From: Mycobacterium sp. GA-2829
Lineage (GTDB): Bacteria > Actinomycetota > Actinomycetes > Mycobacteriales > Mycobacteriaceae
NCBI RefSeq assembly: GCF_001499965.1
Contig: NZ_LQIT01000045.1
Span: forward strand, 1 to 64,000
DNA: 64,000 bases
Reading direction: 5' to 3'
Shown here: positions 8,246-17,373 of the stretch, one piece after another
Position numbering within the stretch: position 1 is the stretch's first letter
How the letters are laid out: every line of letters starts with the position of its first letter
Position numbers and translations under genes: made by a program
The notes under the pieces: generated by a model
Seen by the model: only the letters and a program-made list of their open reading frames with translations
The model's database searches: none
What the model was told of the DNA's origin: nothing

Positions 8246-9603
8246 CCGGCGAGCTTAGAGCGTGCGGCCGACGCGACGAAGCGGGCGATCGCGTGCGGGT
8301 GGGCGGCCGGGTGGGTGTGCAGGTAGCCCGCGTGGACGCCGCGGTGCACCGCGCCGTCGGTGGCGAGCCCGGACGGTCGGCCGCCGAAGTGCCAGGCCGG
8401 TTCGTAGCGGTCGGCGAATGTGACCGCGGTGCGGTGGAACTCGTGACCGGTGACCCGTTCCCCCGCACGGTGCAGCGCCGAGTCGGTGGTCGCGACGGCC
8501 TGTCGGTAGCCCAGCGTCAGCCGTTCGGTGAAGTGTGCCGAACCCGACAGCACCCCGCACATCGGCAGCCCGTCGAGGTCGTCGACCAGGTAGGTCAGCC
8601 CCGCGCATTCGGCGTGAATCGGCGCACCGGCCTCGGCGAGGTGCCGGATCTGGTGTCGCACAGTGGTATTCGCCGACAGGTCGGCGGCGTGCTGTTCGGG
8701 GAAGCCGCCGGGGATCACCAGCGCCGCGGTGTCGGGGGGCAGTTCCTCGGTCATCGGGTCGAATTCGGCGACCTCGGCGCCCGCCGCGCGCAGCAGTTCC
8801 CCGTGTTCGGGGTAGCCGAAGGTGAACGCCTTACCGGCGGCCAGCGCCACCCGGATGCCGGGGCCCGCCTCGACGCCCGGATCCCACGGCGGGTCGGTGA
8901 CCGTGGCGCGCGCGCTGCCGACGACAGCATCGAGGTCGACGTGCTGGGCCACCAGGTCGGTCATCGCGGCCACGGCGTCGCGGGCGGCGCGGCCGTGTTC
9001 GACGGCGGTGACCAGGCCGAGGTGGCGCGACGGGACCGCCAGGGCCTCGGTGCGCGGGATCGACCCGAGCACCGGCAGTCCCGCGTGTTCGCAGGCCTGC
9101 CGGAGCACCTCGTCGTGGCGGGGTGAGCCGACCCGGTTGAGCACCACACCGGCGATGCGGGTCTGCGGGTCGAAGGTCGAGAACCCGTGCAGCAGTGCGG
9201 CGATACTGTGACTCTGGCCGCGGGCGTCGACGACGAGGATCACCGGCGCACCGAGCAGACCCGCCACGTGCGCGGTGGAACCCGTTGCCGGACCGGTCAT
9301 CTCGGTGGTGATGCGGCCGTCGAACAGTCCCATGACGCCCTCGACGACGGCGATGTCGGCGCTCGCGGTGCCGTGCGCGTACAGCGGGCCGATGCGGTGG
9401 TCCCCCACCAGGACGGGATCGAGGTTGCGGCCGGGCCGTCCGGTCGCCAGCGCGTGGTAGCCGGGGTCGATGAAGTCCGGGCCGACCTTGAACGGTGCGA
9501 CGGTGTGTCCGGCGCGGCGCAGCGCACCCATCAAACCCGTTGCGACGGTGGTCTTCCCGCTACCCGAGGCGGGTGCGGCGATCACGACGGCGGGAACGCT
9601 CAC
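8242..9603 (-). CDS. cobB: Cobyrinate / hydrogenobyrinate a,c-diamide synthase
   Basis: The 453-residue amidotransferase uses ATP and glutamine to amidate the a and c carboxylates of the corrin ring. The N-terminal ATP-binding half has APASGSGKTTVATGLMGALR; the C-terminal class I glutaminase half has the nucleophile in HAECAGLTYL and a late histidine in the YLHTHPAAHP region. Length and order match CobB/CbiA. It overlaps cysG by 4 bases and follows cobO by 4 bases. Confidence 0.95.
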   Translation of the reverse strand: MSVPAVVIAAPASGSGKTTVATGLMGALRRAGHTVAPFKVGPDFIDPGYHALATGRPGRNLDPVLVGDHRIGPLYAHGTASADIAVVEGVMGLFDGRITTEMTGPATGSTAHVAGLLGAPVILVVDARGQSHSIAALLHGFSTFDPQTRIAGVVLNRVGSPRHDEVLRQACEHAGLPVLGSIPRTEALAVPSRHLGLVTAVEHGRAARDAVAAMTDLVAQHVDLDAVVGSARATVTDPPWDPGVEAGPGIRVALAAGKAFTFGYPEHGELLRAAGAEVAEFDPMTEELPPDTAALVIPGGFPEQHAADLSANTTVRHQIRHLAEAGAPIHAECAGLTYLVDDLDGLPMCGVLSGSAHFTERLTLGYRQAVATTDSALHRAGERVTGHEFHRTAVTFADRYEPAWHFGGRPSGLATDGAVHRGVHAGYLHTHPAAHPHAIARFVASAARSKLAG

Positions 9604-9607
9604 CGGG

Positions 9608-10222
9608 TCACCACTCGATGCCCTTCTGACCTTTGCGGCCGACGTCCATCGGATGCTTGACCTTGGTCATTTCGGTCACCAGGTCGGCGGCGTCGATCAA
9701 CGCCTGCGGTGCGTCGCGGCCGGTGATCACGACATGCTGGCGGCCCGGGCGCGCGCGCAGCGCCTCGACCACCTCGTCGACGTCGACCCAGCCCCACTTC
9801 AGGGGGTAGGTGAACTCGTCGAGGACGTAGAAGTCGTGGCGCTCCTCGGCGAGGCGGCGGCGGATCTCGGCCCACCCGTCGGCGGCCGCGGCCGCGTGGT
9901 CGTCCTCGCTGCCCGCCTTACGCGACCAGGACCATCCCGACCCCATCTTGTGCCATTCGACCGGGCCGCCGGTGCCGTGGTCGTCGTGCAGGCGACCGAG
10001 CTCACCGAACACCGCCTCCTCGCCGACCTTCCACTTGGCGCTCTTCACGAACTGGAACACCGCGATCGAGAAGCCCTGGTTCCACGCCCGCAGCGCCATC
10101 CCGAACGCCGCGGTGGACTTGCCCTTCCCGGGGCCGGTGTGCACGGCGAGCAGCGGCGCGTTGCGCCGGGCACGGGTGGTCAACCCGTCGTCGGGGACGG
10201 TGACGGGACGGCCTTGCGGCAT
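9608..10222 (-). CDS. cobO: Corrinoid adenosyltransferase CobO
   Basis: The 204-residue enzyme transfers the 5'-deoxyadenosyl group of ATP to cob(I)yrinate a,c-diamide. The unusual P-loop GPGKGKSTAAFGMALRA and the later VLDEFTYPLKWGW mark the CobA/CobO/BtuR family. Its closing residues HPMDVGRKGQKGIEW also match the family C terminus. It lies between the chelatase fusion and cobB, as in M. tuberculosis (Rv2849c). Confidence 0.96.
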   Translation of the reverse strand: MPQGRPVTVPDDGLTTRARRNAPLLAVHTGPGKGKSTAAFGMALRAWNQGFSIAVFQFVKSAKWKVGEEAVFGELGRLHDDHGTGGPVEWHKMGSGWSWSRKAGSEDDHAAAAADGWAEIRRRLAEERHDFYVLDEFTYPLKWGWVDVDEVVEALRARPGRQHVVITGRDAPQALIDAADLVTEMTKVKHPMDVGRKGQKGIEW

Positions 10223-10233
10223 GACTTCCTCCG

Positions 10234-12096
10234 TTAGGCGGCGGTGCGGTCGGTCTGGGTGACCACCCGGGTGAGATCGTCGGCGCGCAGGTGGGCCAGC
10301 CGCACGGCGGGCGCCCGCAACGCCGCGGCGAGTTCTTCGGCCAGCCCCAGCCGCACGAACGACGTCTCACAGTCGACCACCACGGCCGCCGCGCCCTCGG
10401 CGACCAGGCGGGCGGCCGCGGCGCGGGTACGGCCCAGCGGGTCCGGTCCCCCGGTGGCCCGGCCGTCGGTGAGCACGACCACCAGACAGCGGCGGGCGCG
10501 GTCGCGGGCCTTCTCCCGTACGACGATGTCGCGGGCGGCCAGCAACCCCTCCGCGAGCGGGGTCTTGCCGCCGGTGTCGAACCGCGACAACCTACGGCTG
10601 GCGATGTACACCGACGACGTCGGCGGCAGCAGCACCGAGGCCTGCCGCTGACGGAACGTGACGACGGCGACCTTGTCGCGCCGCTGGTAGGCATCGCGCA
10701 GCAGCGACAGCGTCGCACCGCTGACCGCGGCCATCCGGTCGCGCGCGGCCATCGACCCGGACGCGTCGACGACGAACACCACCAGGTTGCCCTCGTGACC
10801 CTCGCGGACCGCGCGGCGGACGTCCTGCGCGCCGAGGCGGGGACGGCCCGGGGTGCGCTGGCTCTCCGCGGCCGCCAACAGCGTGCCGAACACGTGCAGC
10901 CCATGCCCGGTCTCGGTGTCGGTGGTGGCCTTGACGACGGTGCCGGTGCGGTTGCGCGCGCGCGACCGCCGCCCGGGCGCCCCCTCGCCGACGCCCGGCA
11001 CCACCAGGGCCTTGGTCTTGAACACCGCGGACGGGTCACCGCTGCTGCGCGTCTGGGTCGACGAATTACGTTGCGGTGCAGCGTTTCCCGATGACCCCGA
11101 CGACTCCGAGGCCCCGCCACCACCGGGCGGATCCGGCAGCGGGTCCGGGTCCGGATCGGGTTCGGCCGCGGTGGAGTCCCCGGCCTGGGCCATCGCCTCG
11201 TCCAGCCGCTCGGGGTCCAGGCCCGGATCGTCGAACGGGTCACGCCTGCGCCGGTGCGGCAGCGCGAGTTCGGCCGCCACCCGGATGTCCTCTTCGCCGA
11301 CGGTTTCACTCCCCCGCCATGCGGCGTGCGCGACCGCGGTGCGCGCCACCACGAGATCGGCCCGCATCCCGTCCACGTCGAACGCCGCACACAGCGCCGC
11401 GATGCGGCGTAACTCGTTGTCGGGCAACGCCACCGACGGGACCAGCGCCCGTGCTCGGGCCACCCGGGCGGCGAGTTCGGCGTCCCGGCCGGCGTAGCGG
11501 TCGGCGAACCCGACCGGATCGGCCTCGAACGCCATCCGCGCGCGGATCACCTCGACGCGGACGTCGACGTCGCGGGAGGCCGCCACGTCGACGGTGAGCC
11601 CGAACCGGTCGAGCAGTTGCGGACGCAGTTCGCCCTCTTCGGGATTCATCGTGCCGATCAGCACGAACCGGGCCTCGTGGCTGTGCGAGATGCCGTCGCG
11701 TTCGACGTGTACACGCCCCATCGCCGCCGCGTCGAGCAGCACGTCGACCAGATGGTCGTGCAGCAGGTTGACCTCGTCGACGTACAGCACCCCGCCGTGG
11801 GCCCGCGCGAGCAGACCGGGCGAGAACGCGTGTTCGCCGTCGCGCAGCACCTTCTGCAGGTCCAGCGAGCCGACGACGCGGTCCTCGGTGGCGCCGATCG
11901 GCAGTTCGACGAGGGCGCCGCCGTCGACGCGCGACAGGATCTGCGCCAGACCGCGAACCGCGGTCGACTTCGCGGTGCCCTTCTCGCCGCGGATCAGCAC
12001 ACCGCCGATCTCGGGACGCACCGCGCACAGCAGCAGGGCCAGCAGTAGCCGGTCGTGACCGACGACCGCGCTGAACGGGTAGACCGGTGCGGTCAC
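10234..12096 (-). CDS. Magnesium/cobalt chelatase-type AAA ATPase fused to a VWA domain
   Basis: The 620-residue protein joins a ChlI/BchI-like AAA+ ATPase (Walker A GEKGTAKSTAVRG, Walker B GGVLYVDEVNLL, about residues 1-300) to a ChlD-like C-terminal von Willebrand A domain with the MIDAS motif VDASGSMAARDR near 440. A Pro/Ser-rich linker joins them. Such fusions act with a large CobN/ChlH subunit to insert the metal. Because it is coupled to cobO-cobB-cysG, cobalt insertion into the corrin ring is the likely use. No CobN lies in the window. It is the Rv2850c counterpart. Confidence 0.9.
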   Translation of the reverse strand: MTAPVYPFSAVVGHDRLLLALLLCAVRPEIGGVLIRGEKGTAKSTAVRGLAQILSRVDGGALVELPIGATEDRVVGSLDLQKVLRDGEHAFSPGLLARAHGGVLYVDEVNLLHDHLVDVLLDAAAMGRVHVERDGISHSHEARFVLIGTMNPEEGELRPQLLDRFGLTVDVAASRDVDVRVEVIRARMAFEADPVGFADRYAGRDAELAARVARARALVPSVALPDNELRRIAALCAAFDVDGMRADLVVARTAVAHAAWRGSETVGEEDIRVAAELALPHRRRRDPFDDPGLDPERLDEAMAQAGDSTAAEPDPDPDPLPDPPGGGGASESSGSSGNAAPQRNSSTQTRSSGDPSAVFKTKALVVPGVGEGAPGRRSRARNRTGTVVKATTDTETGHGLHVFGTLLAAAESQRTPGRPRLGAQDVRRAVREGHEGNLVVFVVDASGSMAARDRMAAVSGATLSLLRDAYQRRDKVAVVTFRQRQASVLLPPTSSVYIASRRLSRFDTGGKTPLAEGLLAARDIVVREKARDRARRCLVVVLTDGRATGGPDPLGRTRAAAARLVAEGAAAVVVDCETSFVRLGLAEELAAALRAPAVRLAHLRADDLTRVVTQTDRTAA

Positions 12097-12554
12097 GGCG
12101 CGCCCGGCCGCAGCATCGGCACGTGCGGAATCCCGTCTTCGACGAATTCCTCACCGGCACGGACGAATCCGTGCCGGGCGTACATGGCTTCGAGGTAGGT
12201 CTGGGCGTCGATGCGGCACGGGTGGTCGCCGACGTCGGCCAGCGCGGCCTGCATCAGCCGCGCGGTGTGGCCGTGGCCGCGGGCGTCGCGCCGGGTGCAG
12301 ACGCGTCCGATGCGGAAGCCCTTCTGCCCGCCCGGATGTTCCTCCATCAGACGCAGCGTCGAGACCACCTCGCCGTCGGAGCCCTCCAGCCAGAAGTGCC
12401 GGGTCTCGGCGAGCAGGTCACGGCCGTCGAGTTCCGGGTACGGGCAGGCCTGTTCGACGACGAACACCTCCACCCGCAGTTTGAGCAGTTCGTAGAGCGT
12501 CGCGGCGTCCAGGTCCTTGGCCCAGCTCCGCCGCAGCGCGACCGTCATCGCCAC
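12093..12554 (-). CDS. GNAT acetyltransferase, ElaA-like
   Basis: The 153-residue protein is an acetyl-CoA-dependent acyltransferase of the ElaA subgroup. It shows LYELLKLRVEVFVVEQACPYPELDG at the N terminus and the acetyl-CoA loop RIGRVCTRRDARGHGHTARLM near 85-105. The substrate is unknown. Its stop overlaps the chelatase start by 4 bases, and it begins 7 bases after the mqo stop. It corresponds to Rv2851c. GTG 12554 and ATG 12548 are both possible starts. Confidence 0.85.
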   Translation of the reverse strand: MAMTVALRRSWAKDLDAATLYELLKLRVEVFVVEQACPYPELDGRDLLAETRHFWLEGSDGEVVSTLRLMEEHPGGQKGFRIGRVCTRRDARGHGHTARLMQAALADVGDHPCRIDAQTYLEAMYARHGFVRAGEEFVEDGIPHVPMLRPGAP

Positions 12555-12560
12555 CCCACG

Positions 12561-14120
12561 TCAGGCGGTCGCCGTGGTGCGAGAGGCATCCGGTGTGGGG
12601 TGCTCGGTGTCCGACCCGGTGGCGGGCAGACCCGCTGCGGGCCGGTCGAGCTTGAGGACCTTGGTGCCGTGCGCCCAGATCTCCTCGAACAGCTTGGGCT
12701 CGTCGGACAGCTTCGTCCCCAGAGACGGCACGATCTCCTTGAGCTTGGGCTCCCAGGCGCGGTAGCGGTCACCGAAGCAGCGCTGCATGACATCGAACAT
12801 CGCGGGCACCGCCGTGGAGGCGCCCGGCGACGCGCCCAGAAGACCGGCGATGCTGCCGTCCTTGGCGGCGAGCACGGTGGTGCCGAACTCCAGTACCCCG
12901 CCCCTACCTTTACGCCGGATGACCTGTACGCGCTGACCGGCGATGTCGAGCTCCCAGTCGGCGTCGCGCGCACTGGGCGCGAAGTCGCGCAGCGATTCGA
13001 CGCGGTCGGCCTCGCTGAGCATCAGCTGGCCGATGAGGTACTTGAGCAGACCCATCTCGGTGAGGCCGACACCGAGCATCGAGGCCAGGTTGTTCGGTCG
13101 GACCGAGAAGGGCAGATCGGTGACCTTGCCCTGCTTGAGGAACTTCGGTGACCAGCCGGCGAACGGGCCGAACAACAGATACGACTTGGAGTTGATGACG
13201 CGGGTGTCGAGGTGGGGCACCGACATCGGCGGCGCGCCGAGCGGCGGCATCCCGTACACCTTGGCCTGGTGGCGCGCCGTCAGCTCGGGATTGTCGCTGC
13301 GCAGCCACTGCCCGCCGACGGGGAATCCGCCGAACCCCTTGGCCTCTTCGATGCCGGCCTTCTGCAGCAGCGGCAGCGCGCCGCCGCCCGCGCCGACGAA
13401 CACGAACTTCGCGTTGAGCTTGCGCTTGGCCCCGGTGCGGCGGTTGCGGACCTTGACCGCCCAGCTGCCGTCGGACTGTTTGTCGAGATCGCGCACCTCG
13501 TGGCCGAACAACGTGGTCATTCCCCGCTGCGCCGAGTAGCCGATCAGCTGGCGCGACAGCGACCCGAAGTCGACGTCGGTGCCGTCCTGGGTCCAGTTCA
13601 GCGCGATCGGTTCGCGGAAGTCGCGTTTGTCGGCCATGAACGGCAGCCGGCGGGCGAACTCGTCGGGGTCGTCGATGTACTCCATCGTCGCGAACAACGG
13701 GTTCGTGACCAGCGCGTCGTAGCGGGCCCGCAGGTACTGCCGGTTCTTCTCGCCACTGACGAAGCTGACGTGCGGGACCGGGTTGATGAAATTGCGAACG
13801 TCGGGCAGCACACCGTTCTCCACGGCGTGGGTCCAGAACTGCCGCGAGACCTGGAACTGCTCGTTGACGTTGACGGCCTTGGTGATGTCGATCGAACCGC
13901 CGGGACCCTCGGGGGTGTAGTTCAGCTCGCACAGCGCGGAGTGTCCGGTGCCCGCGTTGTTCCACGCGAAGCTGCTCTCGGCGGCCGCGCCGTCGAGGCG
14001 CTCGATCAGCGTGATCGTCCAATTGGGTTCGAGCTGCTTGAGCAGCACGCTCAGCGTCGCGCTCATGATGCCGGCACCGACCAGCACGACGTCGGTCTTG
14101 GCTACCTGGGAATCAGACAA
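12561..14120 (-). CDS. mqo: Malate:quinone oxidoreductase
   Basis: The 519-residue flavoenzyme oxidises malate to oxaloacetate and reduces menaquinone at the membrane, bypassing NAD-dependent malate dehydrogenase. The FAD-binding motif VVLVGAGIMSATLSVLL starts near residue 11, followed by IERLDGAAAESSFAWNNAGTGHS; further family blocks are FVFVGAGGGALPLLQKAG and LLGASPGASTAV. Start is a TTG at 14120, with AAGGA about 9 bases upstream; no better ATG is in frame nearby. Counterpart of Rv2852c. Confidence 0.95.
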   Translation of the reverse strand: MSDSQVAKTDVVLVGAGIMSATLSVLLKQLEPNWTITLIERLDGAAAESSFAWNNAGTGHSALCELNYTPEGPGGSIDITKAVNVNEQFQVSRQFWTHAVENGVLPDVRNFINPVPHVSFVSGEKNRQYLRARYDALVTNPLFATMEYIDDPDEFARRLPFMADKRDFREPIALNWTQDGTDVDFGSLSRQLIGYSAQRGMTTLFGHEVRDLDKQSDGSWAVKVRNRRTGAKRKLNAKFVFVGAGGGALPLLQKAGIEEAKGFGGFPVGGQWLRSDNPELTARHQAKVYGMPPLGAPPMSVPHLDTRVINSKSYLLFGPFAGWSPKFLKQGKVTDLPFSVRPNNLASMLGVGLTEMGLLKYLIGQLMLSEADRVESLRDFAPSARDADWELDIAGQRVQVIRRKGRGGVLEFGTTVLAAKDGSIAGLLGASPGASTAVPAMFDVMQRCFGDRYRAWEPKLKEIVPSLGTKLSDEPKLFEEIWAHGTKVLKLDRPAAGLPATGSDTEHPTPDASRTTATA

Positions 14121-14266
14121 CTCATCGGTCCTTTTTCGTCGCGGCTGCGGGACGGTTTACCTCGCTCAAGGTTATCCCGCTGAGGTGCTCGTCAACCGGG
14201 GCGGCCACTGTGCCATCGCTCACCGCCCTGACCTGCGGCGTCGCCGGGCGGCCTACTGTGTCATCC

Positions 14267-15310
14267 GTGGACGCTCGGGGGCTGAGCTGGGAAGCCGACG
14301 TGTTGCCGGATTACCAGCGGCACACCCTGACGCTGGGCCGCGACCCCGATGGTGAGGGCGACCTGGTCGCCACCGTCGTGCGACGGGGCGCGCCGCAACC
14401 CGACGCCCGGCATGCGGTGCTGCTGGTGCACGGATACACCGACTACTTCTTCCACACCGAACTCGCCGACCACCTGACCGCCCGCGGGTTCGCGTTCTAC
14501 GCCCTCGACCTGCACAAATGTGGTCGCTCGCGGCGGGACGGGCAGACCCCGCATTTCACCACCGACCTGACCCGCTACGACCGCGAGCTCGAACAGGCGC
14601 TGCACATCGTCGCGGCCGAGACCGGCGGCGCGGCGGTGTTGGTGATCGGGCACTCCGCGGGCGGGCTGATCGTGTCGCTGTGGCTGGACCGGCTACGGCG
14701 GCGTGGGATGACCGCCCGTCTCGGCGTGACGGGTCTGGTGCTCAACAGCCCCTGGTTCGACCTGCAGGGGCCCGCGGTGTTGCGCTCGGCCGCGGCCTCG
14801 GCGGCGATCGCCGCTGCCCAGCGGTTCGGGAAGCGGCGGATCGTGCGGGCGTCGCGGCCGGGCGAAGGGTACGGCGCGACGCTGCACCGGGACTTCGGCG
14901 GCGAGTTCGACTACGACCTCGAGTGGAAACCGGTGGGCGGCTTCCCGGTGACGGCGGGGTGGCTGCACGCGATCCGCCGCGGCCACGCCCGGCTGCACCG
15001 CGGACTCGACGTCGGCGTGCCGAACCTGATCCTGCGGTCCGACCACAGCGTGCGCGAGGCCGCGGATCCGGCGGCGATGCAGTGCGGTGACGCGGTGCTC
15101 GACGTCGCGCAGATCGCTCGCTGGGCGGGGTGTGTGGGTAACCGCAGTGCCGTCGTGCCGATCCCCGACGCCAAACACGACGTGTTCCTCTCACTGGCCG
15201 AGCCACGGCGCGCGGCCTACGGTGAACTGGATCGCTGGCTGGACTGGTATCTGACCGAACGATCCGAACGGGGAACCCAATCATGGGGCGAGCGAAGCGA
15301 CGGGGGATGA
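14267..15310 (+). CDS. Alpha/beta hydrolase (monoacylglycerol-lipase-like)
   Basis: The protein has the core of a serine alpha/beta hydrolase: LLVHGYTDYFFHTELADHL with the oxyanion HG, the nucleophile elbow VIGHSAGGLIV, and a likely catalytic His in IPDAKHDVFLS near the end. It occupies the position of Rv2854, just before mtr. I chose GTG 14267 (VDARGLSWEADVLP); ATG 14210 and GTG 14258 are alternatives with no better ribosome binding site. The stop is 4 bases before mtr, so the two are probably cotranscribed. The substrate is unknown, probably an ester or acylglycerol. Confidence 0.85.
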   Translation: MDARGLSWEADVLPDYQRHTLTLGRDPDGEGDLVATVVRRGAPQPDARHAVLLVHGYTDYFFHTELADHLTARGFAFYALDLHKCGRSRRDGQTPHFTTDLTRYDRELEQALHIVAAETGGAAVLVIGHSAGGLIVSLWLDRLRRRGMTARLGVTGLVLNSPWFDLQGPAVLRSAAASAAIAAAQRFGKRRIVRASRPGEGYGATLHRDFGGEFDYDLEWKPVGGFPVTAGWLHAIRRGHARLHRGLDVGVPNLILRSDHSVREAADPAAMQCGDAVLDVAQIARWAGCVGNRSAVVPIPDAKHDVFLSLAEPRRAAYGELDRWLDWYLTERSERGTQSWGERSDGG

Positions 15311-15314
15311 GACA

Positions 15315-16727
15315 GTGACGCACTTCGACATCGCGATCATCGGAACCGGTTCGGGCAACACGCTTCTCGACGAACGCTATGTCGACAAACGGGTCGCGAT
15401 CTGTGAGCGCGGCGTCTTCGGCGGCACCTGCCTCAACGTCGGGTGCATCCCCACGAAGATGTTCGTCTACTCCGCAGGGATCGCGCAGAACGTCCGGGAC
15501 GCAGCGCGTTTCGGCGTCGACGCCGCGATCGAGGACGTGCGGTGGGGCGATATCGTCTCGCGGGTCTTCGGGCGGATCGACCCGCTCGCCACCGGCGGTG
15601 AGCACTACCGGCGCTCCTCCCCCAACGTCGAGGTGTTCGCCAGCCACACCCGTTTCGCCGACGCCCTGCCCGACGGCCGCTACCTGTTGCGCACCGATGA
15701 CGGCGACGAGTTCACCGCCGACAAGGTGGTGATCGCGGCCGGTTCGCGGGTGACGGTGCCGCCCGCGATCGCCGACTGCGGGGTCGCCTACCACACCAGC
15801 GACACGATCATGCGGCTCCCCGACCTACCCGAGCACATCATCATCGCCGGCGGCGGTTATGTGGCAGCCGAATTCGCGCACATCTTCTCGTCGCTGGGGT
15901 CGCGGGTGACGATCGTCATCCGGGGTACCGCCATGCTCGCCCACGCCGACGACACGATCTGCGAACGCTTCACCGACATCGCCGGCAAGAAGTGGGAGAT
16001 CCGCAGTCGCCGCAACATCATCGGCGGTTCGACCGACGATTCGGGGGTCACGCTCAACCTCGACGACGGGTCGTCGCTGCGCGGCGACGTCCTGCTCGTG
16101 GCGACGGGCCGCAAACCGAACGGCGATCAGCTCGACGCGCACCTGGCGGGTGTGACGCTCGAGGACGGTCTGGTCGCCGTCGACGAATTCCAGCGCACCA
16201 CCGCCCGCAACGTGTTCGCACTCGGTGACGTCTCCTCCCCCTTCCAGCTCAAGCACGTCGCGAATCACGAAGCCCGCGTGGTCAGGAACAACCTGCTGGT
16301 CGACTGGGACGACACCGAGGCGCTGATGCCCGCGAACCACCGCAACGTGCCGTCGGCGGTGTTCACCGATCCGCAGATCGCCTCCGTCGGGCTGACCGAG
16401 AACGAAGCCCGCGCCAAGGGTTTCCGCATCAGGACCAAGGTCCAGGACTACAGCGACGTGGCCTACGGGTGGGCGATGGAGGACTCCGAGGGTTTCGCGA
16501 AGCTCATCGTCGACGACGAGACCGGATTGCTGCTCGGCGCGCACATCATGGGCCACCAGGCGTCGTCGATCATCCAGCCGCTCATCCAGGCGATGGCGTT
16601 CGGGCTGCCGGCCCAGGAGATGGCACGGGGCCAGTACTGGATCCACCCGGCGCTGCCCGAGGTGGTCGAGAACGCGCTACTGGCCCTGTGCGGGGAGCCG
16701 CCGTGGCCGCCGGCCCGACAGCACTGA
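15315..16727 (+). CDS. mtr: Mycothione reductase
   Basis: The 470-residue flavoprotein disulfide reductase keeps mycothiol, the actinobacterial thiol buffer, reduced with NADPH. It shows the FAD motif IIGTGSGN, the redox-active GGTCLNVGCIPTK near 38-50, the NAD(P)H motif IIAGGGYVAAEFAH, and the dimerisation ending QYWIHPALPEVVENALL with catalytic His. This matches Rv2855. GTG start. It is convergent with the ECF sigma gene, with a single base between the stop codons. Confidence 0.96.
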   Translation: MTHFDIAIIGTGSGNTLLDERYVDKRVAICERGVFGGTCLNVGCIPTKMFVYSAGIAQNVRDAARFGVDAAIEDVRWGDIVSRVFGRIDPLATGGEHYRRSSPNVEVFASHTRFADALPDGRYLLRTDDGDEFTADKVVIAAGSRVTVPPAIADCGVAYHTSDTIMRLPDLPEHIIIAGGGYVAAEFAHIFSSLGSRVTIVIRGTAMLAHADDTICERFTDIAGKKWEIRSRRNIIGGSTDDSGVTLNLDDGSSLRGDVLLVATGRKPNGDQLDAHLAGVTLEDGLVAVDEFQRTTARNVFALGDVSSPFQLKHVANHEARVVRNNLLVDWDDTEALMPANHRNVPSAVFTDPQIASVGLTENEARAKGFRIRTKVQDYSDVAYGWAMEDSEGFAKLIVDDETGLLLGAHIMGHQASSIIQPLIQAMAFGLPAQEMARGQYWIHPALPEVVENALLALCGEPPWPPARQH

Positions 16728-16728
16728 C

Positions 16729-17322
16729 TCAGGCCGCACAGTCGGGGCACGGGTAGCCGCGCGCGGCCGCGAGTCCGGAGAGCAGTCCGCGCAACCGGGC
16801 GCGTCCGCGGTGCAGACGCGACATCACCGTGCCGAGCGGGATGTCGAGGACCGTGGCGATCTCCTTGTACCGCAACCCTTCCACGTCGGCGTAGAACACG
16901 ACGAGCCGTTGGTCGACGGGCAGTGCGGTCAGCGCGGCGCGCACGTCGTCGTCGCCGAGTGCCTCCAGTGCGGTGATCTCGGCCGAGGGCAGCCCGGTGG
17001 CGGTGTGCGCGGCCTCCGAGGCGAGTCGGGCGTCGGTGACCTCGGCGCTGACCTCGGTGGGGCGCCGCTGAGCGGCGCGGTAGGAGGAGATCCAGACATT
17101 GGTCATGATGCGCAGCAGCCAGGCCCGCACGTTGGTTCCGTCGGTGTACGAACCGAATCCGGCGTAGGCCTTGGTCAACGTCTCCTGCACGAGATCCTCG
17201 GCGTCGGCGGCGGTGACGGTGTAGCGGCGGGCCGCCCGGTAGAGCGTGTCCATCAGCGGCAGCACGTCGCGCAGGAACCGGGTGGTGCGGTCGTCCGTGG
17301 TCGCATCGTCGATCGTGCTCAT
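16729..17322 (-). CDS. ECF RNA polymerase sigma factor, SigH/SigR-like, with C-terminal CPDC
   Basis: This sigma-70 family factor of about 197 residues has region 2 (DAEDLVQETLTKAYAGF, VRAWLLRIMTNVWISSYR) and region 4 (LPVDQRLVVFYADVEGLRYKEIATVLDIPLGTVMSRLHRGRARLRG). It resembles the SigH/SigR oxidative-stress group. No ZAS anti-sigma gene follows, unlike sigH-rshA. The C terminus ends RGYPCPDCAA, a CxxC pair that could sense redox state or metal; that is inference. I start at ATG 17322 because the upstream in-frame ATG at 17343 lies inside an operator-like dyad. A promoter with a 19-bp spacer ends 6 bases before this ATG, so the mRNA may be leaderless. Confidence 0.88.
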   Translation of the reverse strand: MSTIDDATTDDRTTRFLRDVLPLMDTLYRAARRYTVTAADAEDLVQETLTKAYAGFGSYTDGTNVRAWLLRIMTNVWISSYRAAQRRPTEVSAEVTDARLASEAAHTATGLPSAEITALEALGDDDVRAALTALPVDQRLVVFYADVEGLRYKEIATVLDIPLGTVMSRLHRGRARLRGLLSGLAAARGYPCPDCAA

Positions 17323-17328
17323 GTGAGC

Positions 17329-17359
17329 AGCAAAGCACCTCAACCAGAGTTGAGGTCAA
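17329..17359 (-). promoter_or_regulatory. MerR/SoxR-type promoter and operator of the ECF sigma gene
   Basis: A perfect dyad, ACCTCAAC at 17337-17344 and GTTGAGGT at 17349-17356 with a 4-base centre, lies between a TTGACC -35 box (17354-17359) and a TTTGCT -10-like box (17329-17334). The spacer is exactly 19 bp, the hallmark of promoters activated by MerR-family proteins, and CCTCAA-N6-TTGAGG closely resembles the SoxR box of E. coli soxS. No MerR-family gene is seen in the window. Confidence 0.6.
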
Positions 17360-17373
17360 GCGAATAAGCGACG

